Shown here piece by piece: positions 39,251 through 53,000 of a stretch of 64,000 bases of DNA (the first letter of the stretch is position 1; every line of letters begins with the position of its first letter). Under the pieces are notes generated by a model. That model searched no databases and had not been told where the DNA came from. It saw only the letters and a program-made list of their open reading frames with translations. The stretch covers positions 21,468,040 through 21,532,039 of the forward strand of contig NC_045145.1 of assembly GCF_008831285.2 (NCBI RefSeq), written 5' to 3'. The DNA comes from Nymphaea colorata. Lineage: Eukaryota; Streptophyta; Magnoliopsida; Nymphaeales; Nymphaeaceae. The position numbers and the translations under genes are program-made.

Positions 39251-41060
39251 TAATTTTGTACAGCTTCTTACAACATTGATTTGGCTTTCTTAATTTACAG
39301 GATAACCAAAACCCAACAACAATGCAAAATGCATAATCATGTGGGAAAAAAGTAAATGGGCAAAATCCCAATTATTGTTTAGTTTCTGTCTCATTTATTG
39401 TTTTCCTTATCATGTCTCCCACGGACACGGTACATCTCTCTCTCTCTTTGTTCATCGGCCATGGCTGTCGATGCAAACAGAAAGAGGCTAACGCCGCAGC
39501 CGTGGCAGTCCATGGCCAACAAACGCAGGGGCTGTGACGGCTTTTAAGAGATATTTGAAAAAAAAAAAATGCTAGTGAGACCTACTGCACTTTCAATGGC
39601 AGCTTCCTTTATGTAGTGTTTGATTGCACTTCTTGTTTTAGAGGGAAAAGATTTCTAGAGAAAGCTCACCCAACAGACGGTCAAGGAGGGGAAATTTCAC
39701 CTAGTCCCAAAATCTTGATAAACCAGAAAAAAAACGAGTGAAGAGGTAGTTGGGTGTTTGATAAGTGAGTAGTACCTTGTCAACTCGATGCTAGAGCACC
39801 TTAAAGAAAAATCCCCATCACATCCGGCGAAGAACCCATAATCAACCGAAAATCCAGCAGTTACCGCCCGTTGCAGGAACGGCCGGTTGGGGAAACGGTG
39901 AAAACTTGATTTTTCCGTCGATGAAATCTGGTTTTTGTGTTTGTTATGAATTATTCATAAAATCCTAAACCAGGCTTCCCACTATGTAATTCATGCTTCA
40001 AAACGGAATAAACGATTGAAAGATTTTTGAAAACCGTTTGGCCCCTGCACTTCCAGGGTGCCGTTCATCACAGGAACCTCTCACCAGCGAGGGAAGAGAG
40101 AGAGAGAAGGAGGAAAGGAGAGAGAGGGAGATCCTTACCTCTCACCCGCCGGCGGGTGGAAGATTGGAATAGCTCGAACGCCACAGCGAGGTTGGTAAGT
40201 GGCTGCTGCCGGTGAGGCGAGACCAATGGGTTACCAGTGTGTGCCTCACAGTTTACGACGGTAAGTTTGGCGACTTGGGTTCGATGCGAGGGAAGAAACG
40301 TACCATTTCGCTTTCCCGCGAGACGGGTGGAGATGTGCACGCGGAAGAAACCGGGAGTTTGTGGGAAAGAGGAAGGAGCATAATTTTTATGTTAATAGTA
40401 TTTTATTTCGTTAAATTTTTAAAATTGTACTGAGTTCTCGTGTGTCTATATATATATATATATATATAAGAAATTAAAATGAGCTAGCCAACTGGTTCTA
40501 TAACCTAACGTTGTTTTCTCATTTGCTGTTGCTAAAAATCGTCGTAAAAAGTAAATTTCTTTGCTAAAAGTTGTGGCTCGGTAATTGGTGAGATCGTTAA
40601 TGAACTCTTTTAATGACACAAAATTTAAAAAAAAAAAACATCTGACCATTAGACAGTCATCAAATTCCAATACAAATAAGCATATATATATTATATAATC
40701 AAGCAGTTGTTGAATGGCTAAAAACTTAAAAATGTGGTCTTACAAGGATAATAAATGATTGCTGAAGCCATCATAAACAGCTCTAGTATCATAGGCTGTC
40801 GCTAATACTAGTGTAATAAGTATTTTTTTTTATGGATAAATTTTTAGATTTTAATCAAGCAACAACATTGACAAGATTGAAGTGTCATATACATAAACCA
40901 TTGTTATACCATAAACTATTGTTAATCTTCTTGTGGCTTGGTATTTTTAGCAACGGTCCTAAATATTGTGCCACCCACTAACTTCTGGCAGCCAGCTGAT
41001 TTCAACCTCTCTCTCTTTCTCTCAAATCAGTCGGCCACCTTTGTAGCTAGTTGGTTTTTG

Positions 41061-41170
41061 TTTTTTATTTTGTGTCGTTAAAAACTGTTGCTAAAAATGT
41101 ATTTCAATGCACCGCAAACCGTGGCCACAACCGTTTTGAGCAACAATTTTTAGCGACACAAAATAAAAAA
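41061..41170. mobile_element. MITE-like foldback element
   Basis: TTTTTTATTTTGTGTCGTTA followed by AAAACTGTTGCTAAAAA (41061-41097) is inverted at 41139-41170 (CAACAATTTTTAGCGACACA followed by AAATAAAAAA). The arms match the element at 30843-31007, and a more decayed relative lies at about 40520-40640. The 199-bp repeat follows almost at once. Confidence 0.75.
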
Positions 41171-41365
41171 AGATATGACGCAATTGAATCTAGGACAGAG
41201 GACACATAAATAGTTGGATATAAATTAAAAATTATTTTTAAGATAATTTTTTGTGAAATATATCGGTTGTATTAGCTAACACAATTTGAGCACGGGAACC
41301 AAAATTAGAAATTTCAGCCACTTTCAGGTTAGTGGCCGGAGGATTTTATTTGGCGAAAAAACTTT
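41167..41365 (+). repeat. 199-bp dispersed repeat, copy 2
   Basis: Matches 24813-25011 in the same orientation with four substitutions and no gaps. The left edge abuts the MITE-like hairpin, which the first copy lacks. Confidence 0.93.
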
Positions 41366-41845
41366 AAGAAAAATATTAAAAACAGGGAAAGCGTGATCGG
41401 AGGATCCAGAGCAGCCATTGACCACATCCCTCCAGAAGTGGAACATGCAGCATGGCAGTTTTCCCTCTCTGTCTCTCTCTAGATTCACTCCCCACCTGTA
41501 GAAATGCTTCTCTTCCTATACTTCTCTTCCTATATTCACTCTCCACCTCTCTCTTCGTCTGCCTACATTTTTGTTCTCTCTCTAGAATCTCTCCTCGCCT
41601 CAGAAACTGAACGAATGCCGCTTTCTCTCACCAAGCCTATCTCCTACCCTCGCCTCTGTTTCTACCTGTTCAGCTCCAGAAGCTCTCTCCATCGGGACGA
41701 GGGGAACTAGGACGAGTGCCACCATCACTAAACCAGAAAGGAAGACAAGCAGTTCCGACGAAGAGAAGAGAGGAAGAGAGAGAGAGAGAAAGAAACAGGG
41801 GAGAGGAAAGAAGTTTTGAGGAGGAAAAAAGGAAGGGAGGGAACA

Positions 41846-44237
41846 ATGACTCTGCTCCTCTTCTTCCTCTTCCTCTCGCTCTCCTGCCTCTCCGCAAACG
41901 GCAGGCTCTCCTACAACTACTACGAGAAGAGCTGCCCAAAGGTGGAGGAGATCGTCCGGGACGTGATGGTGCAGAAGCAGATCCTACAGCCCACCACCGC
42001 CGGCGCCACCGTCCGCCTCTTCTTCCACGATTGCTTCGTCGATGGCTGCGACGCCTCCGTTCTTCTATCCTCCACCCCCACAAACAAGGCCGAGCGCGAC
42101 GCAGACATCAACCTCTCCCTTCCCGGCGACGGCTTCGACGCCATCGTCCGTGCCAAGACCCAGCTCGAGTTCAGCTGCCCCGGCACCGTCTCCTGCGCCG
42201 ACATTCTCGCCCTTGCCACTCGCGACCTCGTCACCATAGTAACTCTCTGAAACTCCTGTCATCATTAGCAACATGCACACCAAATTCATTCGTTTGCATT
42301 CTGAATGCAATTGCAGCACGGAACCCATTCTTTTTTGGAGATTTTTTTTTTTTCCATGTTGGCACTAGGACTCTTCAATATATATCGCGCTTTATGTCCT
42401 CTTATATCACCAAATTATAAAGAAAAACGGAACTGAAAATGGCGTATCCTGCGTTCTTTGAAGCAATTCCGTGTCACAAATGTCATTATAAACGGATCAG
42501 TTCACGAATAGAATTGTTGCTGACATAGAGATAAAAGAAGATCAGCAACTTGATTCCGATTATTCAAATTTCATCCTGCTAGATGTTGGTATTAGCTTTC
42601 AACATTCACATGTTTACGAAACTTCGGAATTTGCATTTTGGTAGGACAACATTCATGCTTTTATATGAATTTGTTCAGTGCCTGCACGTTACTTTTGTGG
42701 AAATGGTGAACTTTTAATAGTTAGGTACACTTGGTTGATGTTGCCTCATTACCTGAATGTTTATCTGAGCGGGCGGAGAATTTCTTACGATACATATGTG
42801 TTTTAGTTGATTCATGCTGTACCTATGAATAATTACGTGGAAATACAGGTTCTGAAGTTGGTGTCGGGACTCTCACATTTCCTGATGATTTATGAAGGAT
42901 AGAACTCACTCCACTGGAAAGGCAAAAGCTCCTTCATAAAACTGAACTATTAAGCCACATTTTCACCTTTGTGTCAGTGTCATATAAATATATAACGATA
43001 TGAGATTGCAAAGTGGGTGGAATGCTTTGTTGAAAGTTGCATGCGAAAACAAACTTGCTTACTTCTTAATCAATGTTTCGCATTTTGAAAAATGTAGGAA
43101 TTTTCTTATCAATGTCAAACTGCAGTTTCTGTAAATTCCTTTTGCAAAAAAGCAAATTATTTTAGGAGGTTCACATGTGGTGTTCTATTCTCTCTTGTCA
43201 AGTATTCATCTTGTGTAAATGAAACATTTCTCTTTCTGGTTAGTTTGCACATTTTCCCTCAGCCTTTGTATGCCATACAGCAGTTTCTGCAAAATTCCAA
43301 TAAAGCATATTTTCTGCACATGTATTTCTCTTCTCGTTGGATTGCAGTTTATCAAGTATTGCTAATTTGTGGCATTGGATTGTAAAAGATGTCGTGAAGA
43401 ATACGGAGATCTCCATCCCATTTCTGCTATTCGTCTTTTAAACTGCGGGAAAATTTTTATCAGTGGGTTACTGATTGAGGAGGTGCTTTCCACTATGGAT
43501 GAATAGGATGGTTTCATGTTTCCTTTCTTGTTTAAACTGATTGCCCAAAAGAAGAAACTACTTTATTCAACTTTTTCAGACTCACAAAGTGCTCGGTCTC
43601 CTGAAAAGAATGTGATTAACCAATGTCTTATTTTTTTGTTTATGGCATCTGATGGCAGACTGGAGGGCCTTACTACAAGGTGAGGCTGGGCAGGAAGGAC
43701 GGCCGTGTATCTGATGCTTCTCGTGTAGAGAGCAATCTGCCTCTGCCAACAATGACTGTAACACAGCTAGCCTCTGTTTTTGCAGCGAAGGGATTCTCCA
43801 TTGGAGAAATGGTGGCCCTTATTGGCGCCCACACCATTGGCTTCTCTCATTGCAAAGAATTTGCCAAGAGGCTGTACAGCTTTAGCCGTGCATCACCTGT
43901 TGATCCCTCCATGAACACAGTCTTGTCTCAAGCATTACAGAAGGCCTGTGCAAACTACACCAAGGACCCTACCATGTCTGTGTTTAATGATGTAATGACC
44001 CCAGGCAAATTTGATAACATGTACTACCAGAACCTTGAAAAGGGTCTTGGCCTGCTAGCTTCTGATCAGGTTCTTTACACTGATCCGCGAACCAAGGTGT
44101 TTGTTGAACTGTTTGCCAGAAACCAAACTGCATTCTTCAATGCATTTGTTGACGCCATGGACAAACTGAGCATTGTGGGAGTGAAGGTTGGGAGGAAAGG
44201 AGAAGTTCGAAAGCGGTGTGATATGGTCAATACATGA
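41846..44237 (+). CDS. Secreted class III peroxidase (two exons)
   Basis: Exons 41846-42238 and 43659-44237, with a phase-0 intron of 1420 bp, give 323 residues. Residues 1-19 are a signal peptide (MTLLLFFLFLSLSCLSANG). The distal haem pocket is TVRLFFHDCFVDGCDASVLL with R57 and H61, and the proximal haem ligand is H189 in MVALIGAHTIGFSHC. All eight structural cysteines are present. These haem enzymes use hydrogen peroxide to oxidise phenolics in the apoplast (lignin and suberin formation, wall cross-linking, defence). SLPGDGFDAIVRAKTQLE and VFNDVMTPGKFDNMYYQNL resemble the Arabidopsis PER31/41/63/65 group. The start at 41846 is the ATG giving a proper signal peptide. The C-terminus ends soon after the last Cys, with no vacuolar-type extension, fitting secretion. 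Exon 1 is distinctly more GC-rich than exon 2. Confidence 0.95.
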
Positions 44238-45276
44238 GTCGAGTGATTGCAGAAGAAATGTGGATGATGGTACATTGAAGAACTAGTTTAGCCGGTCTAT
44301 CAAATGTATGAATTTGAGTTAATCTTAATTAATCTCTTCATCTGATGCAAATGATGTTCTAGTAGTCGAAGGGTTGTGTCATCCAAATGTGGGAGCTCAG
44401 TCCTTCTTTCATGCTTTTTCAACAAAAGTTTAATTTTAGCTCCATCTGTTGAACTGTTACCACATGTAATTAAAATGGTGACCGCTCTTGTAATTCCTTT
44501 GTCTGCATCATCTTGGTCTCTTGTTTATGAGCTTTGATAATCTTCTCTTGTAGTTTCAGCTCAAAAGATGTAAACAATACTTCATTTTCTTTTCTCTTTC
44601 AATTTGCAATAAACGATACCAATCCACATTTTGCCGGCTGAATGTCAACAATAAGGTCATCGTTGTTTAGCATCTCTCCCTCTCCCTCATTCTCTTGCGC
44701 ATTTGTTTTAGTGAAATTTTCATTTAGCTGTCACTCTTGGGTCATACGGACGAATATATGACACTTATCTTTCTTGTTTATTCTTTTCATGTCAACTTCT
44801 TTTTTTTTTAATAGCAATTAGTTAGAAATAGACATCAACTTAATTATCTTGTTTCTTTCATCTTATCATATGGCGCATGCATTGATGTAACCCATGTCGG
44901 GTTAATAAAAGTACATTAGACTAATCAAACGAAAACTTCTAAAATTTTACCAGCTCTAAGGATATCAAGTGATCATGAAGGCAAAAATGGTTCGCGAAAT
45001 GTGTTCCTCACTTCTTCGTTTCGAATTTCTGTATACCAATTGCAAAAAGGAGTCATCGATAATCTTCTGACACCTTACTTACCTTTCTTAAGAACCAAAA
45101 CCAGACTTAGACCCTCACGAGATGTTCCAGGGTGAGGATTTTGCCTCTCCTTTTTTTGTGAGCAGGAATGAAATATTTCTTATGCTCACCCTTTAAAATA
45201 TAAACATAACTGGAACTATCACTATCATTTCTTTTTTTAACTAAAGTTAAAATGCAAAGTAAGTTCCATAGTCACA

Positions 45277-45473
45277 AAAAAACGTGTTTTTTTTAACACA
45301 AAAAAAAATACGATAAATTAAATTGCCGTTTACAACTTTAAAAACGCATTTTTTTTACTTAAAAAAATAATTTTTAACATGTTTTTTTTTCATTTTTTCA
45401 CTTTTTTATTTTTTTATTTTTTAATGTTAAACAGTTTTTTTTCATTTTCTATTTTTATTTATTGCAAATCTAT
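45277..45473. repeat. T-rich dispersed repeat, copy 1
   Basis: Shares GATAAATTAAAT, CGGTTT/CCGTTTA, TCACTTTTTT, CCAAACAG/TTAAACAG and TTTTTTCATTTTCTATTTTT in order with 58955-59131. Diverged, same orientation. Confidence 0.7.
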
Positions 45474-45964
45474 TTGGTATCCCTCAAATTCCTGGGGAAT
45501 CCTATTCAGCATTTCTACAGCTTTGCAGGTTATCTCTTCAAGTTCCTGGTAAAATCTTTCCAGCTTTTCCACGACTTTTTATACAATATATTCAAATTCG
45601 TGGGATATTTCCGCCCACAGGTGACTTGTCAGGGACATATTTTGTTCTGTCTTGTCCTTTTCTGACGAAAAGGACGTGTGGGGACTTTTTGACTCGGCAC
45701 GCTTTGTTTAGGAGGGAGGAAGGTGCAGATATGTTGCACATGGAGCAACTGTTTTCTCATTACTCTCATATATGGAGAAAAAAATTAACTTCGACGAAGA
45801 AATCTAATATCCGATTTGGATTCATAAAAAGACATCCAATCATATTTGTATTTGTTTCTGTTTTAGATAAATACCTGATCAGATCTTGGAATTGAATTTG
45901 AATTCAGTATCAATATAAATATTTTATATCAAATATCAATTGCTGAGCTAGAAATTTCTAGCTT

Positions 45965-46165
45965 AGGGGCAGGAGCGGAGGGAGAGGGCTGCGTAGGCCG
46001 TAGCCCACCCCAACTACTTGAAAAAAAAATATATTACAAAAATTGAAAAATTTTGGTTGGTAATGCATTTTTTATATTCAGATTTAGTTTGGCCCTATGC
46101 AGATAAGTTCGATGGACCGTTTGGCTCGGCCCAAAAAAAAATTTTTGGTTTCGCCCTTAAATAGG
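45965..46165 (+). mobile_element. Interspersed-repeat fragment (copy 2)
   Basis: GGGGCAGGAGCGGAGGGAG through TTTGGTTTCGCCCTTAAAT is the inverse of the block at 12188-12380. The GGGGCxGGAGCGGAGG start is typical of one end of decayed plant retroelements. No coding remains. Confidence 0.6.
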
Positions 46166-47045
46166 GGCACTTTAAGCTTCAAACGTCAAGGAACACTTAT
46201 ATGTAAAAACAAAAACTGAAAACTAATGAAGTTTATAAATGTAAGTAAAGTTTGTGAACTAGCGTGGGCCCACTAACCACGTTTTGGAAATCGATTTTTT
46301 CACATATAATATGGTGCTCAATATGGTGCTCAGATTCAGTTGTATATCAAAGTCCGATTCTGATTAGATTCTGAATTCAAAAATCCGATGTGTATAGGAT
46401 CTATATTTTAACTTTAAATTTTGGACTCATATATGATATAGACCTTCATTTGCATTTGAATCCAAGTTTATGAACATATGATAAATTGCATATGGTAAAT
46501 GACACAAGAATTTGACCTCACACTCAGGCTGGCTATATTGAGCCCACGGAGATAAAATGAATAAAAAATTAACGCACCTAATATCTGACAGAAGTGTTGA
46601 AGGTAGATTTAGGCAGCTTCTTTCTTAAAAAAAAGCACCAAATACATATAAGGAAAAGGAATTAAATTGCTGCTCAAAATTTTTAGCAACAAGTACATGC
46701 AAGTGGGACATTTGTTTAGAAGCATTTTGACTTCTCTGGAAACAACATTGGGAAACTTCTACAAAGATCTCACCACAGTGGCCCTCCCGAACCATTCTTA
46801 CAGAACCTCACAAGGATGCTCCATCTGCCAACCAGCATTGGTTGGGCTTTGCGCAGCAGCTTCTCATCCTTCGTAATGAAACTAAGAGATATGGGCGACT
46901 TGAATATACACCAAACGCCCCTCTGCTTGAAAGCTCTCCCCAAGAAATATATACTGTAAGGAAATATAGCGCGCTCTTCGGACTTCAACAGCGTTGCACA
47001 ACCTAGGTCAGGTACTGGGCAATATGAAACGGGCAAAACCCGCAC

Positions 47046-50000
47046 TCAACAGGGCTTCCTCTTGTCCACTTTCACGTGGATGTTGAACCACTTCTTTCTC
47101 CTTGACCTTTCTCTTGCCGTGGGTTTAGTCTGCCTCGAATGACAGCCTTCTTCCCCTTTAAATTCCTTGCGGGAAGCCCTGCGCTTGCCACCGCTACTTG
47201 GGGTCCGCCCTGGGGTTGGTGAGATGGATGAGTAAGAGGCATGAATCATATCTCGTTGTTTGAGAAGCTCATCTATCTGAACAATGAAACAGGATATCAA
47301 GTCAGAACTTTTCAGGTACAAGACGTTGGGAGAATTATTTTCAGTACAGGAGAATGATCGTCCTGTAGCAGTCATCCCAGCGTAAAAGGAGAAGAAGAGA
47401 AACTCACACTCTTCATTTCCTGTGCATATCTACTCGTCATCTCTGTGAATTGAGCCAAGACCTAAAACAGATATGGAGTTGCATTAATTCTCAAACGTTG
47501 AAAGAAAATACAGGAAAAAATGAGAAAACAAGTGTGTCTGAGATCACTTGAAAGATAATACAGAAGATGAAAACAGCAGGTCCGTCTTGACATGGTAACC
47601 AACAAAGGGAGAACGGGAAGCATGAAACTCAAACAGAGAAAGGAACTTTCAGAAAAATCTAACGTGGTTACATACATTTGCAACTCAACCAAAGAGAAAA
47701 GGTGAGAATCATGAATAGGTGCCATCATCAACTGAGGAAGTAGCAGCAATCATGTAAAAGAGCCATATACATGAACGACAGACAGCTGAAAAGCATAAAC
47801 AGACGATGACATGAAACTGAAATAACAACCTCCCTATATTCTGTCTCAAACTTAGATAGCTCCATTCTTTTGGACAAAATTTGCGCCTCAACATCCTTAA
47901 GTTGCTCTTTTTCTTCAGAAAAGGGAGCAGCACATACGGCTTCTATGCAGTAGGTTGCACTTTTAAAAAAGTTGTCACCTTCAAAAGTTAAAAGGCAAGA
48001 CATGAACACTTCAGCTATATAACAAATTGGCGAACCTTTAAACTAATACAAATAAGACAGGTGTTTCCACATAGTACAACTAAATAGATCAACTGACCAT
48101 AAACCGCAAAAACATGTCTGCCAGCCTTCAGCTCAGTTATCTCACATGGCTGAAATCCATCCAGCTTCTTAAAGAAGGCAGCATCTGGATCTTTAGCCAA
48201 AGTCATCTGCCAGCAACTTGCCATCAGACAAAAATGATATATTATACATATTAAAGCCAAAGAATGAGGCAACCTAAAATCACCGTAACCTGCAAGTATC
48301 ACAAAATATTGCTAGCATACCGCATTTGCTGCACGATCTAATCTATAAACAGGAAATCGGAGGAAGTACATCCCTGCTGAGGTAACCTTCCCTGTCCTTG
48401 AACTGTCCTCCTGCACGGGTGAATCCACATTATGATCAAAGTAAAAAAACAGCAACTCTTCAGTGGTTCATCCAAACAAAAATATCAGGAAGCCAGAAGA
48501 CCTGATCCAGTTCAAGTTCATGATGGGCAATAAAATATACAGAAAGCAGATGCTTGGAAAATAAAGTTCATAACAACATTTTAATTAAACTGATTTTATA
48601 TAAGACAGTGACACTCCCCTAACCTGCAAAGCGAGGCTAAGTCCACCATTCTCTTCCAGCTCAAAGTATAAAAGCTGTTCACAGATGAAAGTTTAATTTC
48701 ATCAGTACTCCTGATAACGCACACAATTTAAATAGTAACAGAACATATTCAAGGTAGAACCTATATCTTAACAATCTATCAGAACAGCATTTTCAATAGC
48801 ATTATCATTTAATCCTTTCAAGAGCAGCAGCCTCTGTCGAGTCACCTACACAAACTTTTACTTTTCTATATGTAAGCCATGGTATAGTGATGACTTGTCA
48901 TGATGGTATAGATACAACTATCAAATAGAGAAGAACCTCAGTCCTGAATGAATTCTATATACTAGAACAAACGGAATAGGATGATAATGCTGGAACCCAC
49001 TTCAACACAGTAACTGCTCAAAAGCAGTATATATTCGCTAAAGGACTTATCCCTATTAGAAGTTTCACATCCAAAAAAAGATTTCACAAAAAAACAAGAT
49101 ATAAGAATCTGGTGTCACAGTAGGAAAACTCGAAGAGAAATATCACCAATCAACAAACTATTCAGAAACATACATTTTACCAACATACAAAGACTTTAGA
49201 AGCGGCAATATGTGTGTAACTAAGTCACATGGGTGCCCAAAACTGGTGAAGCACCCGAGTCGACTCGGGTGTGGGTGTGGCCCGACACAGCACCTGACTC
49301 GATTTGACTGAGCCGGGTGCTGCTGATTAAACTCACTCGTTTTTTTTCATTTTTTTCTTTTATCTTTTCCCTCATCTTTTTTGCCCTCTTTTCTCTTTCC
49401 TCCCCCATTTTATTTAATAAAACTTTGAATTTTATATGAGATAAAGGTAATCTTGATAAAAAAAAAAATAACAATGTAGACAAATAAAATTACTTATATA
49501 TATATATATATATATGTGCCCTCGCCGCACCCGCACCCAACTTTTTTTGGAACTTGCCGCATCCCACACCCATGCGACATAGGTGTGTAATAATACTTGC
49601 AGATGTAAATAGCCCTGTAAACAGTCAAACGCATGATGGGCATAACCAATGTGCCAATGTTGTTCTTGTCCATTGTCCATTCTCTACCCTGTTCACTATG
49701 AGCCAGTCTTATCTAGTTCTCTTTCTTCTTTTTCATACACAAAATCTTTTAAAATTCTTGGATTCAGTCAATAATATCACACACCTTGTGAATTTCTTTC
49801 TCGAATATACAGCTTATGCATGTACTAGCTACCTCAGAACAATCTTATTGTTATAGACTTATAGTACACCAGCACTTGTATCTGCACTTGCTCCCATACC
49901 CATGTGACATAGTTTACCAAAAAACAAAAATGAATACAGCATTTTCATGGCGATGTCATTGAATTTCTGAAGAATTTGCAATCCAATGGCACAAAATTTT

Positions 50001-53000
50001 TATGATAGCCAGAGAGACCACTACTATTGAATAAACTGGCATCAAACTCCGGTTCTGGAGACATGTGAACAATGATAAAGAGGAAGGCAAGAGCTCAGAT
50101 AATAAAAGAAGAATATAAATTTTTGACTTCAACATTGATGGCTGCCTTAACCAAGATTTTATGAAGCAAGACAGTTGCCTTGACTCCAGATCACAAAATA
50201 CTCAGGAATCCTAGACCCAAGTTATTAAGTTGCCGTTTGAGTGACCTAGATATGTAAAATTTTCAAACTTGACTTGTGAATATTTTACAATTTGCACATT
50301 CACATACCCATGCAAAACTTCTTCAACATTTGCCTCAAACATGAAAATTATGGAAGATCAACGTTTGTATAAGATGGTAAAGGTAGAGTTGATAATTTTG
50401 GAGAAACCTTGAATTTGCTTCTATCTGATGAGTGCACTCTGCATACAAACCCTGCCTCTGCTTCTGCTTCTGTTATTGTTACAGAGTAAAAGTGTGCGCA
50501 TTGTTTCTCAACCTGTATGGCAGACAAAGACATTCAAATGTAGGTATTAGCAGCAGAACCAGCAAAAGGGTATAAAAAATAAGGAAAGTCTATAAACCTT
50601 TTTAACCAGCGGCTGCCCCAGGAGGAGTGGTCTGACAGTTATTGTGCCATTTAATGCCTCCTCCAAAACTGTTGCTGATACAGCTGTTTTAATGGGGACG
50701 CCAAGTTTGCTTCATAGAAGTCCATTCAGTCAGTTGTGGAATGAACTCCAGGGACAAGAGCATAGTTACAAGAAATCAGGCAAATATTAGCTTTACCTGA
50801 AAATGGCAGCAAACATTGTGTTTAATGTTCCAAGACTTGAAAGATCGAGCTCCAGTTCTTGATTGTCTGATTCAATAGCCTAGAACCAATCAAAATAAAG
50901 TCAAATTCCAAAAGGATGATAAACATCCTGTATGATATCAGAACAATAGAAGTTTCTGACAAACAGGAAATCCTATTAAGAAGAATAATGCATGTAGGAT
51001 TCAAATTAATCTCTTGTCTCAGGCACAAAATTGCCAAAATTCATGTAATATAACTGAATTAGGTTAAGCAGCCTGCTTTCAACTTAAAACCCTCTCGGAA
51101 CTGAATCCTAACCTTAAGTTCACAGCCACATGAAACAAGACTGCAGAATAAGATGCCAGAAATAAACATGAGTAAGTTGCTGTGGAGAAGAAAAATAACA
51201 TATTTTGACAACAGAAGCTCCCCCTTCAAATATGAAGTTCCATATTACTATCGGTGGTATCACTATAAAGCTTCCCTTGATAACCCCCACCTACAAATTC
51301 CAGTGGCCCAAACAACTTCATGAAATGTTACGCATTCTTTCTAACAGCATTTTTGGTCAAAGTTTGAAGCCCTTCATCCAAGAAATAAACCACAGTGCAT
51401 AAAAACATGAATACCCATTTCCACTGCATTCAGCATATAATGGACCACCATTCTAGATATATACCAGCAGGACCACTTATTAGAGCCTTAATAGCTTACA
51501 TATTCAAGGTAAACCTTCATCATGAGGAAGGTCTCCTGCCCCCACCAAACAACTGATAGGCAAATCCAAGGGTTTACTGGGAAACTGATTTTAATATCCC
51601 TTTCCAGACAATTCTGTCATTATCAAGCAACCACCTATCATGATGTCTTGTTCAACCACCTAGTGAGTTCATCAAAATGCTGGCTTATTATCCACAAGAC
51701 ACAAGCAGACCAGTTGGCCGCCACAGTAAAACTAACATGCTAATAAAATATCCCACCTCAAACCCAGCAGCATCATACTGCCGACGTTTGTCAGGATCTG
51801 ACAAGATGGTATAAGAGAAAGTAATTTCCTTGAACATATCAGCAGCTTCAGGGTCATTGGCATTTTTGTCTGGATGGTACCTGCAATAATAGAGTAAACG
51901 CAATGTCTAAAAAGGAAAGGCATTTTTTAAAAACATTAACTATTTGGAATTCTTGATACTAAAAGCCTAAAACCAATAAAGAAGCAAGCAGCTGACAAAC
52001 TAGTAACAACATATAAAGTTCACTTGACCAGACTATCGTTCTATGCCCTAAATGCAGAAAGGAAGGTCCAACAGTGATCATATTATTTTCACTATCTCCA
52101 CATCTCTTGCAATGCCTAGTGGTATGGACACAAATAGCATAATAACAAGTACAGAATAGTTGAGAGAGCCAGATAACAACTACAACAAAATAACACTGGG
52201 AATTTTGCTAATTGTTTTCAATATCATGAACCCCAAATTGTTTATAGGTTGCTACAAAAAAAAAAAAAGACAACAACAACAACAACATGATTAAAATTTA
52301 GCTATGCAATATAGAGAACTGGAAATCCACATTGCAAGAATCATAAGGCCTTTGTTCAGCAATTTCAAAGGTATGGTAGTCTGATGCAGCATGGACCATG
52401 GGAACCAGAGAGACCAACCATTTGAAAAGCAATCCAAATGAACAAAGATAAATTTTGACAAGGAGAAGTAAGAAACATAAGATTGTACAAACATCTCCAG
52501 ATAGACATATATGATCTGCTTGTTTTATTTGCTTTCCACTTCATTGCATGTATCCTGTTGTTAGAATGAAAGAAGTTCACATTTTCTCTTCATCTCCCTG
52601 CATTTACTGAGTGGATTGCTGGCAAATCTTTTGTTTAGATAAATGAAGGACAGTTTAGGAAGGGCCCATTCAATGAGATCTAAGATCTAGACTCACATGT
52701 GGAAATGAAATCCAAAATTATTTCCAATCTCAGTTTGCTTCTATGTCTTGCTAAATGTCATTTATCCAAAGGAAAATAGGCATAAAACTGAATGTATGAA
52801 ACTGACAACCAAGTATATTATCAAATTTGGAATCTTTGTGACAAAAAAAAAGTCCAGATTTTTTGTCAGAGTATTTAGATATATAAAGTCCCATATGATT
52901 TTTTTAATAGATCCATACTCATATCGTACTTGAAGTCTTGAAGCACCCTCCTCATTCAATTTGAAAGTTCCGTTCTTCTGCTGAGGTACTGTGCAAGGCC

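Larger units (their letters stand above)
36848..41845. other. Intergenic between USE1 and the peroxidase (divergent genes)
   Basis: About 5 kb between two outward-facing start codons. It holds a GT microsatellite flanked by direct repeats, a palindrome-rich patch, a (TA)n run near 40448-40468, MITE-like hairpins, the second copy of the 199-bp repeat and a CT-rich stretch (41461-41700) that is likely the peroxidase leader. A frame at 38500-38739 lacks a proper start and any recognised similarity. No gene called. Confidence 0.55.
44238..47045. other. Intergenic between the peroxidase and ARG1-like gene (convergent)
   Basis: Contains the 3' ends of both neighbours, a T-rich dispersed repeat (45277-45473) and a retroelement-like fragment (about 45965-46165). 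No gene recognised. Confidence 0.55.

Noticed and set aside
41670-42328. Other-frame open frames over the peroxidase first exon
   Set aside because: High GC content lengthens false frames; the peroxidase frame alone has domain motifs, a signal peptide and a valid splice junction.
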